Below are positions 37,592 to 45,654 of a stretch of DNA of 50,904 bases, in pieces. Within the stretch, counting starts at the first letter, position 1; the number at the start of each line of letters is the position of its first letter. Source of the stretch: a virus; IMG/VR virus record IMGVR_UViG_3300026484_000595, positions 1 to 50,904 of that record. One strand, written 5' to 3'. A model generated the notes under the pieces. The model did no database searches. It saw nothing but the letters and a program-made list of their open reading frames with translations, and was not told the origin of the DNA. The position numbers and the translations under genes are program-made.

Positions 37592-37872
37592 TGATTTATG
37601 TTTTTGAAAAAGATAATAAATTTTACAATTTAGCATGGAAACATAATTATTATGTTTTGAGAGAAACTGATGAATTTTACATTCAAAAAGAAAAAATACT
37701 TTATAAATGGGAGACCCTTCATGAGGGTCTCCTCTTTTGTTTCAAAAATTATAGATTTGTTGGGATAATAGTAGATGAACAAACAGCAAGACATATTTTT
37801 GAAAAACCTCTTTGGGACAAGATTAGAAAGTATAAAAAGAACATTCGGAAAAGAAGCGAAAACAATAGATGA
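37591..37872 (+). CDS. Small ORF after fibre B, possibly the first part of a broken gene
   Basis: The ATG at 37591 shares a base with the fibre B stop (TGATG). A GTG one codon earlier is also possible. The 93-residue product begins MIYVFEKDNKFYNLAWKHNYYVL and ends in a Lys/Arg-rich stretch. A strong terminator hairpin lies inside the ORF at 37709-37733, encoding WETLHEGLLF. Another ORF in a different frame begins inside it. The last 20 codons may be read in the next ORF's frame after a one-base shift. It may be a fibre chaperone, a frameshifted gene or a decayed one; I cannot choose. Confidence 0.45.
   Translation: MIYVFEKDNKFYNLAWKHNYYVLRETDEFYIQKEKILYKWETLHEGLLFCFKNYRFVGIIVDEQTARHIFEKPLWDKIRKYKKNIRKRSENNR
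37709..37740 (+). terminator. Rho-independent terminator inside a small ORF
   Basis: A nine-base-pair GC-rich stem (37710-37718 with 37724-37732, extended by one G-T pair) has a five-base TCATG loop. TCTTTTGTTT follows. It probably ends most plus-strand transcripts after the fibre genes, although it lies within an open reading frame. The stem could work weakly in the other direction for the minus-strand cluster. Confidence 0.75.
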
Positions 37873-38311
37873 TTTTTTTCTTTTTGACGAAAACTTAATT
37901 AAACTATTTGATATTTGTGAATTTAAAGGTGATCTACAAATTCAAAAATTAAGATTTTCTCGAAATTCAATCTTTACTAATGAATTTTTTTCTCTTACAA
38001 GAAATTACTTTAATCATACATTAAAATCATGGAAAGAAAAAGGCAATAACTTTAAAGATTTTGCTCAAGAACTTTATAATAAAAAATTTCTTATTCCAAA
38101 ATCCGTAATGATAGGTATTTTTCTTTATGACGAACCCATAACTGTTGATGAATTTGTAGCTTTCTTTTTTAATTCTTTTACTTGTTATCCTTTTCTATAT
38201 TCTTTACACATTCCAAAATCTCTTATTCCACATTCATTGAAAATTTATGCTTTACTAAACAAACTTTACAAATACACATTTACCCAATTTCAAGAAAAAA
38301 CTTCTGCTTAA
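37775..38311 (+). CDS. Hypothetical protein overlapping the previous ORF, perhaps its continuation
   Basis: The 178-residue ORF overlaps the previous one by 98 bases in the +1 frame. It has a plausible folded core: KTIDDFFLFDENLIKLFDI, an FAQELYNKKFLIPKSVMIGIFLYDEP segment and an aromatic-rich helix. The first 20 or so codons, up to about RTFGKEAKTIDD, may not be the true N-terminus, because a single +1 shift near 37830-37850 would join the two ORFs into one protein of about 240 residues. No ribosome site is clear before the ATG at 37775. Its last 32 bases overlap the 3' end of the convergent minus-strand gene. No family is recognised. Confidence 0.5.
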   Translation: MNKQQDIFLKNLFGTRLESIKRTFGKEAKTIDDFFLFDENLIKLFDICEFKGDLQIQKLRFSRNSIFTNEFFSLTRNYFNHTLKSWKEKGNNFKDFAQELYNKKFLIPKSVMIGIFLYDEPITVDEFVAFFFNSFTCYPFLYSLHIPKSLIPHSLKIYALLNKLYKYTFTQFQEKTSA

Positions 38312-39374
38312 AATCTATAACTTCTTTCTTTACTTTCAAACCAGATTTTTTCATAACTACATTTCCTTTAACATAAAGGGATTCAAAATTTACAAAAGCA
38401 AATCCTGATTTAAATTTTACATCATAATTAACTTCTATCCATGTATCTGTTGGAATTTCCATATAAACTTTATAATCAACCTTTGAAACCATATAAACAT
38501 CATCTATGCTTCTTTCTTCTCTTAAACACATCCAAATCGCTTTCATAATCTCTTCTATCAAATAATTTACAGGAATAGAAAATAAATGGTTTTTTCCGAT
38601 AAAAGTATAATAGGCAAGATTGTTCTTTATAAAAATTCTCATTTTTCCTTTTCCTTTTTTCTCAACAAGTGAACCACAAATGTAAGATATAGGTAAAGGA
38701 GCAAAAGAAGTTAGCCATAAATTTCTACTTTCTGACAAAGAAATATCAACAGGAATAATATCCCACCATTTGTCTTCTTTTATCTCCTCTTTATAAATCA
38801 ATCTCTTGTAAATCATCATATGTTCGCCTGTTTTTTCATTTACTATCAAATCTTTAATTTTTTCAGCAACTTCCTTAGATTCAAAAAATGAACTATCAGA
38901 ATGTTTCATATATGGTAAACTCATTCCTGTATTCAAAGCACCGAGATATATAACCAAGGCATCATCTTTTACTATCTCACTAACAAATGCTTTTGTTAGA
39001 GCATACCACTTTTTGGCTTCATGATTAGAAGCTACTCCTATGCTTGAAATAAAGGTTTTATGTTTTGCTTTGGAACTTTTTAAAATATACAAGGACGAAA
39101 GAATTAAATCATTTATATCTTTTTCAAAATCTTCATATTTCATTCTTTTAAATCGTTTTGACTTATATCTCCATGCATTAAAAATGAGGTAATCAAACTC
39201 TTCTTCTATTGGAAACTCTTTAAAATTAGACAAATCAAATGTAACATTTTTAACGTTAGTCAAATCACATGCAGTTCTTGAATAATTAAAAACTTTAAAT
39301 CCTTCTTTTGAGAAAATTTCAGCTAAATCTTTTCCAAATCCCTTTGAAGCACCTATTATACATACTTTTTTCAT
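38280..39374 (-). CDS. Short-chain reductase fused to a hot-dog-like domain
   Basis: I choose ATG 39374, preceded by GAGGTG. A GTG at 39386 is also open. The 364-residue protein has an SDR N-terminal half: the cofactor motif GASKGFG (8-14), a D-L segment (47-48), LIFNAW (63-68, where N-N-A-G is usual), S110/S111, and the catalytic Y124 and K128. About residues 185-364 look like a hot-dog fold, with a central helix (LFSIPVNYLIEEIMKAIWMC) and a final double-strand region. The likely reactions are ketoacyl reduction and perhaps dehydration or acyl binding. It is the last gene of the cluster. The fusion suggests a dedicated modifying role rather than host fatty-acid synthesis. Confidence 0.75.
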   Translation of the reverse strand: MKKVCIIGASKGFGKDLAEIFSKEGFKVFNYSRTACDLTNVKNVTFDLSNFKEFPIEEEFDYLIFNAWRYKSKRFKRMKYEDFEKDINDLILSSLYILKSSKAKHKTFISSIGVASNHEAKKWYALTKAFVSEIVKDDALVIYLGALNTGMSLPYMKHSDSSFFESKEVAEKIKDLIVNEKTGEHMMIYKRLIYKEEIKEDKWWDIIPVDISLSESRNLWLTSFAPLPISYICGSLVEKKGKGKMRIFIKNNLAYYTFIGKNHLFSIPVNYLIEEIMKAIWMCLREERSIDDVYMVSKVDYKVYMEIPTDTWIEVNYDVKFKSGFAFVNFESLYVKGNVVMKKSGLKVKKEVIDFKQKFFLEIG

Positions 39375-39375
39375 T

Positions 39376-40419
39376 TTACACCTCACTTATTTGTTTTAAA
39401 AGTTTATTAAAATATTTTTCATAACTCATACAACGTGAAAGAATGTTATAAAAGTTTCCTTTTAGGATGTATAAGTTAGAACTGAAAATATCAGATTCAT
39501 TTTCCAAAGACCTAACATCAACAAAATGAATTATTTCAAAAGAGATATTTTTATGTTTTAATGTAATCTCTTGAAATTTTACAAGTTTATCATAATTAAC
39601 CTGTTGAAATTCCACATTGAATTTTATCGGCAATTTTCGCTTTTTAGCTTCTTCTAAATTCCTATCAGAATAAGAAGCTGATATGAATAATAAATTTATT
39701 TCTTCTTTTATCTTTTCCCATTTTTCTGGTTTTCCTGAAAATACCTTCCATCTCCATTGTGATGAAATATAATGTTTAAATTTCTTTATAGTATCTAAAT
39801 CTATTTCCGGTGTTACATCAGAAATTATAAGTTTTGAATCTTTAAATCTTTTATAATAATTCCAAAAAATATATTCTAAAAATTCCTCACCATACTTGTA
39901 GGAAAACTTTGAAATTCCACATTTAAAACATTGTCTTGGACAACCATTTCTTGTTAAAAAAAGTATATCTTTTGATAAAGTATAAGGATTTTTAAATCTT
40001 TGAGAAAACCATCTCCTAATTATTTCATTCTCTCCTATTTGCCAGGATGCTTTTTCTAAATTATTCTTAGTCTTTCTTCTTTCTCCATAAATTACCTCAA
40101 GTGCTTCTTTAGGATTAAAATGAATTATCAAACCATCAACAAAATCAAAATCATCAAAATGTTTTAATAAAGGTCCATGAAAAACTATTCTTATATCCGG
40201 ATTTATCTTCTTCACCTCATGACAAAGCCATTTGATTTTTGAAAAATATAAATTAGAAACTTCCATAAGAAGAACTTGTGCTTTCTTTACAGAATCTTTA
40301 TTTTTCCATAGCGGATGCACAAAATTATAATCTATTCCGTTTCCCAAAAGGAAAGTTCCATATACAGGAACAGAAAAATCAGGAACCCCATTTAAACATG
40401 AAATATGTATTACTTTCAT
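39376..40419 (-). CDS. Radical-SAM protein with B12-binding-like N-terminal domain
   Basis: The 347-residue protein has C160, C164 and C167 in NGCPRQCFKC, the CxxxCxxC cluster site. The N-terminal 150 residues look like the Rossmann-type domain that precedes many radical-SAM enzymes (NPDIRIVFHGP, then VDGLIIHFNPKEAL), but no D-x-H-x-x-G cobalamin motif is visible. The C-terminal part has a barrel pattern. Possible reactions include methylation or other radical chemistry on a peptide or acyl group. The start overlaps the upstream ketosynthase stop (ATGA), and 39374 follows after one base. Confidence 0.8.
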   Translation of the reverse strand: MKVIHISCLNGVPDFSVPVYGTFLLGNGIDYNFVHPLWKNKDSVKKAQVLLMEVSNLYFSKIKWLCHEVKKINPDIRIVFHGPLLKHFDDFDFVDGLIIHFNPKEALEVIYGERRKTKNNLEKASWQIGENEIIRRWFSQRFKNPYTLSKDILFLTRNGCPRQCFKCGISKFSYKYGEEFLEYIFWNYYKRFKDSKLIISDVTPEIDLDTIKKFKHYISSQWRWKVFSGKPEKWEKIKEEINLLFISASYSDRNLEEAKKRKLPIKFNVEFQQVNYDKLVKFQEITLKHKNISFEIIHFVDVRSLENESDIFSSNLYILKGNFYNILSRCMSYEKYFNKLLKQISEV

Positions 40420-41321
40420 CTGTTTAATTCATAAACTAATATTGTATAACTTCCACCAAAACCAGCAGAAAAAGAAAGAATACGAACAGTATCTTTATCA
40501 AAAGAGAAATCTTCTTTAACAAGATTATCAAGTATTACATTTTCATTCTTATAACCTTCTACTTTTTCTCTATTCATAAATCTCTCATAAAGATACAAAT
40601 CTTCTATAAATGTGCATTTCCCAAGATGATTAAATTTCCATTTTAAAGCTATTACAGGAATATCATATTTTGAATACACTCTTGCTTCACTTTCATCATT
40701 TTGTTGCGTTCCCGTTCCATGCGATTTTATAAAATCTGGTTGCCATTTATCTATCATAGGTTTCATAATTTCTTCAAAAAATTCTCCATCAAAATTTGCT
40801 GCTGATGGAATATTAAATGAAACAGAATCTAAAAGAACAAATTCTTTTTCATTCTTTGATATTTCCAACATAATAACTGCTTCAGCAAAATTGGTTCCAT
40901 GTTTTTCTTTATCAAATGGATAAACTTTTTCATATTCACCTAAAATACCAACTTTTTTGTAATAAGCGTTCATTTGTTCAGATACTTTATTATAACCAAG
41001 AAAAACAAAATTCTTAAATTGTGTCATTCGCCAAAGATGGATTCCTTTTTGAATACAATCACAAGTCCAATTCACATTAAGATTAAAACACCTTCCTTTA
41101 AAAAGTTTAGGAAAAACTAAAAGATTCTGATTAAGGATAGCATATCTTTTCTTTCCAAAAAATTTTGATATTTTCTCATTTTCAAAATCAGATACCAAAT
41201 TTGTTATAAAAAAATCATTTTCATTCAACTCTTTTCTGATTACTACCTCTTCCAATAATTTCACCAAATTAAATGGAATTTTTTGAAAATCTATCCTTTT
41301 TACCTTATACCTAAACTTCAT
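40416..41321 (-). CDS. Ketosynthase-like protein, second copy
   Basis: I choose ATG 41321 because GGAG lies seven bases upstream; an ATG at 41342 is also open. The 301-residue protein has a small N-terminal half and the full thiolase-fold ketosynthase triad: C87 in NWTCDC, H201 in KSHGTGTQQND, and H232 in KWKFNHLGKC. PFDKEKHGTNFAEAVIMLE matches the family's R-P-F-D-x-x-R-x-G segment. It is shorter than usual (about 400 residues in FabF), with the N-terminal domain reduced. It would condense acyl units on an acyl carrier protein, but the reduced size suggests a special role, perhaps together with the other copy at 47211-48290. Confidence 0.75.
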   Translation of the reverse strand: MKFRYKVKRIDFQKIPFNLVKLLEEVVIRKELNENDFFITNLVSDFENEKISKFFGKKRYAILNQNLLVFPKLFKGRCFNLNVNWTCDCIQKGIHLWRMTQFKNFVFLGYNKVSEQMNAYYKKVGILGEYEKVYPFDKEKHGTNFAEAVIMLEISKNEKEFVLLDSVSFNIPSAANFDGEFFEEIMKPMIDKWQPDFIKSHGTGTQQNDESEARVYSKYDIPVIALKWKFNHLGKCTFIEDLYLYERFMNREKVEGYKNENVILDNLVKEDFSFDKDTVRILSFSAGFGGSYTILVYELNR

Positions 41322-42318
41322 AATAATGCTCCATTTTTTCATCTAAATTCATTTTCCATAAATCAAATTTGTCAATTTTTGGATTATCTAAAGGTTTTTC
41401 ATTAAACATTAATTCATGGAACCTCAAGAATAATCTACAATCTCCTTGGAACCAACAAACTCTACAATACTTAACCTTACACCGATCACAAATAGGATTT
41501 CTTTTAGATTTAAAAAATGGTTTCCATGAAATAATTCCATTTTCTAAATTTCCTATCCAAAATTTCATATTCTCTCTTTTCCTTGTAAATTTCGCTCCAT
41601 GACAAAACCATATTTTCCCATCCGTATCAATAAACTGAACAGACTGACCAGCAGCACATATTTTAAAACCCCTTCTAAAACTAATCAAATTCCTCCTTAT
41701 AAAATCTTTATCTGATTTAGATAAAGAAAACCACCATTCTTCAAGTTCTTCAACATTTATACTATCCATAACAGGTGCATATATACTTCCCAAAATACTT
41801 TGATAAAATTTCATGTTTTCAATAAAATATTTCAATGTTTTTCTATGAATTACTGGATTAACCATTACTTTTTTCCTTTTTCTCTTTGCAACATTCATTG
41901 CTTCATTCCACGTTTCCATCGCTAAATCCCATGAATTATTTCTCATCAAGTCATGACATTCTTTTACTCCATCAATTGAAATTTGTAATCCTTTAAAACA
42001 ATCATAATCATTAAAATATTTCACTATTTCAGGATTTGTGCCATTTGTTGACATTAGAATATTCAAATCTGGTCTTCTTTTTTCTACATACTCAAGAATT
42101 TCTTTCACCAAATCCATTTTCATCGTAGGTTCACCACCCCATAACCATATAGATTTAACATATGGGAAAATATCTAATGTTTTCAAGAAATTTTCAAATG
42201 TATTTGCCTTTTTCTTAAAAAATCCATGTTCAAAACAATATGCACATTTCAAATTACAATCATCAATTATAGAAAAATGAATATTTGTTGCTTTCTTTAA
42301 AAACTCTTTTACAAACAT
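41311..42318 (-). CDS. Radical-SAM protein with SPASM-like Cys-rich end
   Basis: The 335-residue protein has C21, C25 and C28 in CNLKCAYC and the GGEP motif (61-64), as in peptide-modifying radical-SAM enzymes. Its C-terminal Cys cluster (ICDRCKVKYCRVCWFQGDC) is typical of SPASM or twitch auxiliary Fe-S domains. Such proteins commonly crosslink or modify ribosomal peptides. It overlaps the genes on both sides, and its start follows AGGGGAG. Substrate unknown, but the Cys/Tyr-repeat protein two to three kilobases upstream in the same operon is a natural candidate (inference). Confidence 0.85.
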   Translation of the reverse strand: MFVKEFLKKATNIHFSIIDDCNLKCAYCFEHGFFKKKANTFENFLKTLDIFPYVKSIWLWGGEPTMKMDLVKEILEYVEKRRPDLNILMSTNGTNPEIVKYFNDYDCFKGLQISIDGVKECHDLMRNNSWDLAMETWNEAMNVAKRKRKKVMVNPVIHRKTLKYFIENMKFYQSILGSIYAPVMDSINVEELEEWWFSLSKSDKDFIRRNLISFRRGFKICAAGQSVQFIDTDGKIWFCHGAKFTRKRENMKFWIGNLENGIISWKPFFKSKRNPICDRCKVKYCRVCWFQGDCRLFLRFHELMFNEKPLDNPKIDKFDLWKMNLDEKMEHYYEV

Positions 42319-43304
42319 TTTATTTTCTCCCCTCTAATTTTTGGCACAAAACCGATTATAATTTCCTGGTATCTTTCTAATATTTTATTCACATTTTGTG
42401 TAAACCAACAAAGAAATTCATTCGGCATATATCTGGATATTCCTCTCGATAATCTCTTTCTTGTCCATGGACATCTACAATAATGAAATCCTAAACCATT
42501 ACATTTATTTTCTATTTCAGTAATTGGCAATCTTATAAAACCTTCTCTTATATTACCTAACTTTATTCCATTTTCCCATCTATCCATAAAACAAGGATAG
42601 ATATTTCCTTTAACATCTATGTAAAGAAAATTACTTCCTGAACCGCACATGTTAAATCCAGCTTGACCAGTTCTTGCACTTCTTGAACAACAAATTCCTA
42701 CCTTATGAACAGGATTAAAATTTTTAATCTTTTCGCAAAGATTTTCTAAAACCCAAAAATAATCTTCAGCATATTTAACATCTTTGTTAATAATTGACAT
42801 TTTATCTATTCCAAGAGAAAAATAAATCATATCTTTTGTTTCAACAATTAAAGGTAACACAGATTCAATATATTTTTCTTTATTATAATTTGGAGGAAAA
42901 TTCAATCTATATGAAGAAATCTTTCTACCTTTCTGAATAACATCTACTATAAAGTCAAAATCCATTGATTTTCCTTCTCTCATTTCATCATTATAGATTC
43001 CATTATAAGACAAATATAAAATACAATTTTTTGATAATTCTTCAAGTTCTGCTTCATAACCTTTAGGAACACCAGAACATAAAATATACTTCTTTTTACC
43101 TAATTTTTCAATTATGTAATTGATGCTTTCTCTTTCTAATAATGGTTCACCACCAAAAAAGACTACTACAATATCATTTTGCTCCTTTAAAAAATCTATT
43201 ACTTCATCCAAACATTCCATTCTTTCTTTTGTTTTCCGAGCAAAACAATAACTGCAATTCCTTGGACAATCCGTTGTTATTTCTAAGACAAAAACAGTTC
43301 GCAT
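42309..43304 (-). CDS. Radical-SAM protein with Cys-rich C-terminal region
   Basis: The 331-residue protein carries C13, C17 and C20 in CPRNCSYC and GGEP at 51-54. Further Cys-rich parts include GICCSRSARTGQAGFNMCG, IYPCFMD and the C-terminal CNGLGFHYCRCPW, fitting a SPASM-like auxiliary-cluster region. It overlaps the upstream radical-SAM gene by 22 bases and the downstream one by 10. The N-terminus is short and the C-terminus basic. It probably acts with its neighbours on one shared substrate (inference). Confidence 0.85.
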   Translation of the reverse strand: MRTVFVLEITTDCPRNCSYCFARKTKERMECLDEVIDFLKEQNDIVVVFFGGEPLLERESINYIIEKLGKKKYILCSGVPKGYEAELEELSKNCILYLSYNGIYNDEMREGKSMDFDFIVDVIQKGRKISSYRLNFPPNYNKEKYIESVLPLIVETKDMIYFSLGIDKMSIINKDVKYAEDYFWVLENLCEKIKNFNPVHKVGICCSRSARTGQAGFNMCGSGSNFLYIDVKGNIYPCFMDRWENGIKLGNIREGFIRLPITEIENKCNGLGFHYCRCPWTRKRLSRGISRYMPNEFLCWFTQNVNKILERYQEIIIGFVPKIRGEKIKCL

Positions 43305-44077
43305 ATAGTTATTCCTCTATTCTTTTCAAGTTGAGCTATTTCACATTTCTTTATAACATTTGAAAACACTTTACAAGCGAAATCAATTTTTTCAAAATCT
43401 TCTTTTATATTTCCATAGCATTTATACTTTTGAGAATGAATCTTTAAACATGGATAAACAAAACCATCAATATCAACATAAATATTAAAATTGCATTTTG
43501 TATTCACATGTTTAATTAAACATTTCTTAGAAGGTTTATAAAAGAAAGAAAATGAATTTTTTTGAAAAGGAAAAACAGCTGAAAATTGTATATACTTATA
43601 TTTTTTCATTTCTCTTATCCATTCACTTTTTTCAAAATCATAAATTGTCTGGAAAAACTTAACAAATCTAACATCTATCTTTTCTTTTAATCGCCTCTTT
43701 AAATCTTCAAAAAACTCTAATAACCATATCTCAGAATTTCTATGAATTGAAATCTTCCATGTGCTAATTCCTTTTCCTATCCAATATAAAATATCTTTTT
43801 TGGTTAAAAGACTTCCATTTGTCACTACCCCAAATGTAAAATGTTTTGCTTTTTTGAATAACTTTATTATTTCCAACATATATTCTGGATATAAAAAAGG
43901 TTCACCACCAAAAAAAGAAAGAATATTAAAATAGGGATTTAAAAGATAAATCTTTTTAACAATTTCAAAATCTATCGTTCTTTCCTCTTTTTGAATGTAG
44001 CAATAAGGACAGGACAAATTGCAATTGTTTGTAATTTCAAAAAGAATAAATTTATGAATTTTGTGAAATCCATTCAT
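43283..44077 (-). CDS. Compact radical-SAM protein
   Basis: The 264-residue protein has C19, C23 and C26 in CNLSCPYC and GGEP (57-60), the SAM-binding core. The C-terminal part has several Cys (CLIKHVNTKCN, YPCLKIH, KYKC, KKCEIA, ITICEL) that could hold an auxiliary cluster. It is one of the two shortest radical-SAM-type proteins here. It overlaps the upstream unknown gene by 26 bases and the next radical-SAM gene by 22, so the three are probably coupled. Confidence 0.82.
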   Translation of the reverse strand: MNGFHKIHKFILFEITNNCNLSCPYCYIQKEERTIDFEIVKKIYLLNPYFNILSFFGGEPFLYPEYMLEIIKLFKKAKHFTFGVVTNGSLLTKKDILYWIGKGISTWKISIHRNSEIWLLEFFEDLKRRLKEKIDVRFVKFFQTIYDFEKSEWIREMKKYKYIQFSAVFPFQKNSFSFFYKPSKKCLIKHVNTKCNFNIYVDIDGFVYPCLKIHSQKYKCYGNIKEDFEKIDFACKVFSNVIKKCEIAQLEKNRGITICELFLS

Positions 44078-44606
44078 TTATTTCATTAAAATACATTGAT
44101 TTATATGGTTCAGGAAATAATTCATGTAAATTAGCAGTAGAAGCAAAAATAAACCATGGATCAGGAAAAACATAAAACCAATTATTATCATTTAAAATTT
44201 GAAAACCTATTCTCTTCAAACAAATTCTCATTACCGTTGAATAAGTATATTCAGGATAATTTTTCAATACATGATTCCATATATCTATGAAATTTTCACC
44301 ATTTTGTATTCTACCAACTACATCACTTACAACATCAAAAAGTATATTCCATCTAAATGTAGAATTATGGAAAACATAAAATCTTCCAAAAACTGTCATT
44401 ATATAATCTCTAAATTCATTTTTACCAAAAACATAATTTGTAATATCTTCCTTCAAAGTTAAGATATTAAAGAAAGTATCATAATTTGTTCCAACTGGAA
44501 CTTCCTTTAAAATCAAAAATCTCTTGTATATTTCCTTAAAATCTGATTCCGTATATTTATCAAGAACATAATCCAAAAATCCTATTACACTCTTATTCTC
44601 TAACAA
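44052..44606 (-). CDS. Hypothetical helical protein after the Cys-repeat gene
   Basis: I choose the TTG at 44606, which lies behind GGAGGGG. A TTG at 44624 is also open. No ATG lies near the N-terminus. The 184-residue product is helical and aromatic-rich, with no Cys cluster and no membrane span. It starts inside the end of the Cys-repeat gene and ends inside a radical-SAM gene. It is next to the proposed substrate, so a substrate-recognition or adaptor role is possible, but no family is recognised. Confidence 0.55.
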   Translation of the reverse strand: MLENKSVIGFLDYVLDKYTESDFKEIYKRFLILKEVPVGTNYDTFFNILTLKEDITNYVFGKNEFRDYIMTVFGRFYVFHNSTFRWNILFDVVSDVVGRIQNGENFIDIWNHVLKNYPEYTYSTVMRICLKRIGFQILNDNNWFYVFPDPWFIFASTANLHELFPEPYKSMYFNEINEWISQNS

Positions 44607-45640
44607 CCTATATCCCCTCCACAACCGCCTCCACCACCTTTATCACAATAGCCACCTCCGCCACCACCTTTATCACAATAATCGCAATTACAAGTGCAAT
44701 AATTACAAACACAGGTGCAGTAATCACAATCGCAAGTGCAATAATTACAGTCACAGGTGCAATAATTACAATTACATGTGCAAGCATAGTTGCAATCGCA
44801 AGAACAATAATTACAAACACAAGTGCAGTAGTTGCAATCGCAAGAACAATAATTGCAATCGCACTTACAATAATTACAATCGCAAGAACAATAATTACAA
44901 TTACATGTGCAAGCATAATTGCAATCGCAAGTGCAGTAATTACAATCGCAGGTGCAATAGTTGCAATCACATGTGCAAGCGTAATTACAGTTACAAGTGC
45001 AGTAATTGCAATCACATTTACAATAATTACAATCACAAGAACAACCGGTATCTTTATCGCAATAATTACAATCGCAAGTGCAATAGTCACAATTACAAGT
45101 GCAATAATTACAATCGCAAGAACAATAATTACAATCGCAAGAACAGTAATTACAAACACAGGTGCAATAGTTACAGTCACAAGTGCAATAATTACAGTCA
45201 CAAGTGCAGTAATTGCAATCGCAAGTGCAATAATTACAATCGCAAGTGCAGTAATTACAATCGCATGTGCAATAATCGCAATCACATACGCAATCGTCTT
45301 CTAATTCATTTATTTTCTCACGAATAAAATCAACAGATAATTTCTTTATCAACTCCTGGTGAGAAGTGAAAGGATAAGAAGGGAAATCAAGAGGAGGATA
45401 CCCCCACTTTTGCCTTATTCTATTTATCTCATCAACTATCTGTTTTACCCAATCGCCTCTTGCAAATTGACTTGGAAGAAATTGTCTATCAATCCAATCC
45501 GGTAAATTCTCTCCTCTTCTAATTAATTCTCTTTTGAGTGCTCCTCTTATTTCATCAAAATGAGATGCTTTGACTTTTGTCTTATGAGATTCTAATTCCT
45601 CTTGCCATTGTGTTATATTTGTTGGACAAGGAGCACCCAT
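44600..45640 (-). CDS. Cys/Tyr heptad-repeat protein, likely substrate of the radical-SAM/FAS cluster
   Basis: The 346-residue protein has an N-terminal domain (1-115) with helical KVKASHFDEIRGALKRELI and VKQIVDEINRIRQKWG. Residues 117-322 then form about 29 heptads of [TSK]-C-[DVN]-C-[ND]-Y-C. Three units have an Ala inserted before the last Cys (NYAC), and one break reads DKDTGCS. It ends with two Gly runs and CGGDIGC. The repeats hold roughly 87 Cys and 29 Tyr. No metal-binding or adhesin family fits well. It is surrounded by six radical-SAM genes and fatty-acid-type enzymes, so crosslinking or acylation of the repeats is an attractive but unproven idea. The start has only a weak ribosome site (TTGGAT). 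The first 115 residues could act as a recognition domain or leader. Confidence 0.85.
   Translation of the reverse strand: MGAPCPTNITQWQEELESHKTKVKASHFDEIRGALKRELIRRGENLPDWIDRQFLPSQFARGDWVKQIVDEINRIRQKWGYPPLDFPSYPFTSHQELIKKLSVDFIREKINELEDDCVCDCDYCTCDCNYCTCDCNYCTCDCNYCTCDCNYCTCDCNYCTCVCNYCSCDCNYCSCDCNYCTCNCDYCTCDCNYCDKDTGCSCDCNYCKCDCNYCTCNCNYACTCDCNYCTCDCNYCTCDCNYACTCNCNYCSCDCNYCKCDCNYCSCDCNYCTCVCNYCSCDCNYACTCNCNYCTCDCNYCTCDCDYCTCVCNYCTCNCDYCDKGGGGGGYCDKGGGGGCGGDIGC
44675..45292 (-). repeat. About 29 tandem 21-base coding repeats (Cys/Tyr heptads)
   Basis: The DNA repeats in steps of 21 bases (24 where Ala is inserted), in frame with the protein. Synonymous changes are frequent, for example TGC/TGT and AAT/AAC/GAT, so the protein pattern is kept while DNA varies. 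No spacer sequences exist between units. Confidence 0.9.
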
Positions 45641-45654
45641 TTTAATTTATCCAA

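Noticed and set aside
44675-45292. Regular 21-base repeats that resemble a CRISPR array
   Set aside because: There are no unique spacers. The period is an exact multiple of three and keeps one reading frame of Cys/Tyr heptads.
44608-45327. Long alternative-frame ORFs (225 residues minus, 183 residues plus) over the repeat array
   Set aside because: They arise because the repeat has no stop in the other frames. Their compositions (Ile/Val/Ala only, or Asn/Lys/Cys/Tyr) are direct products of the repeats.
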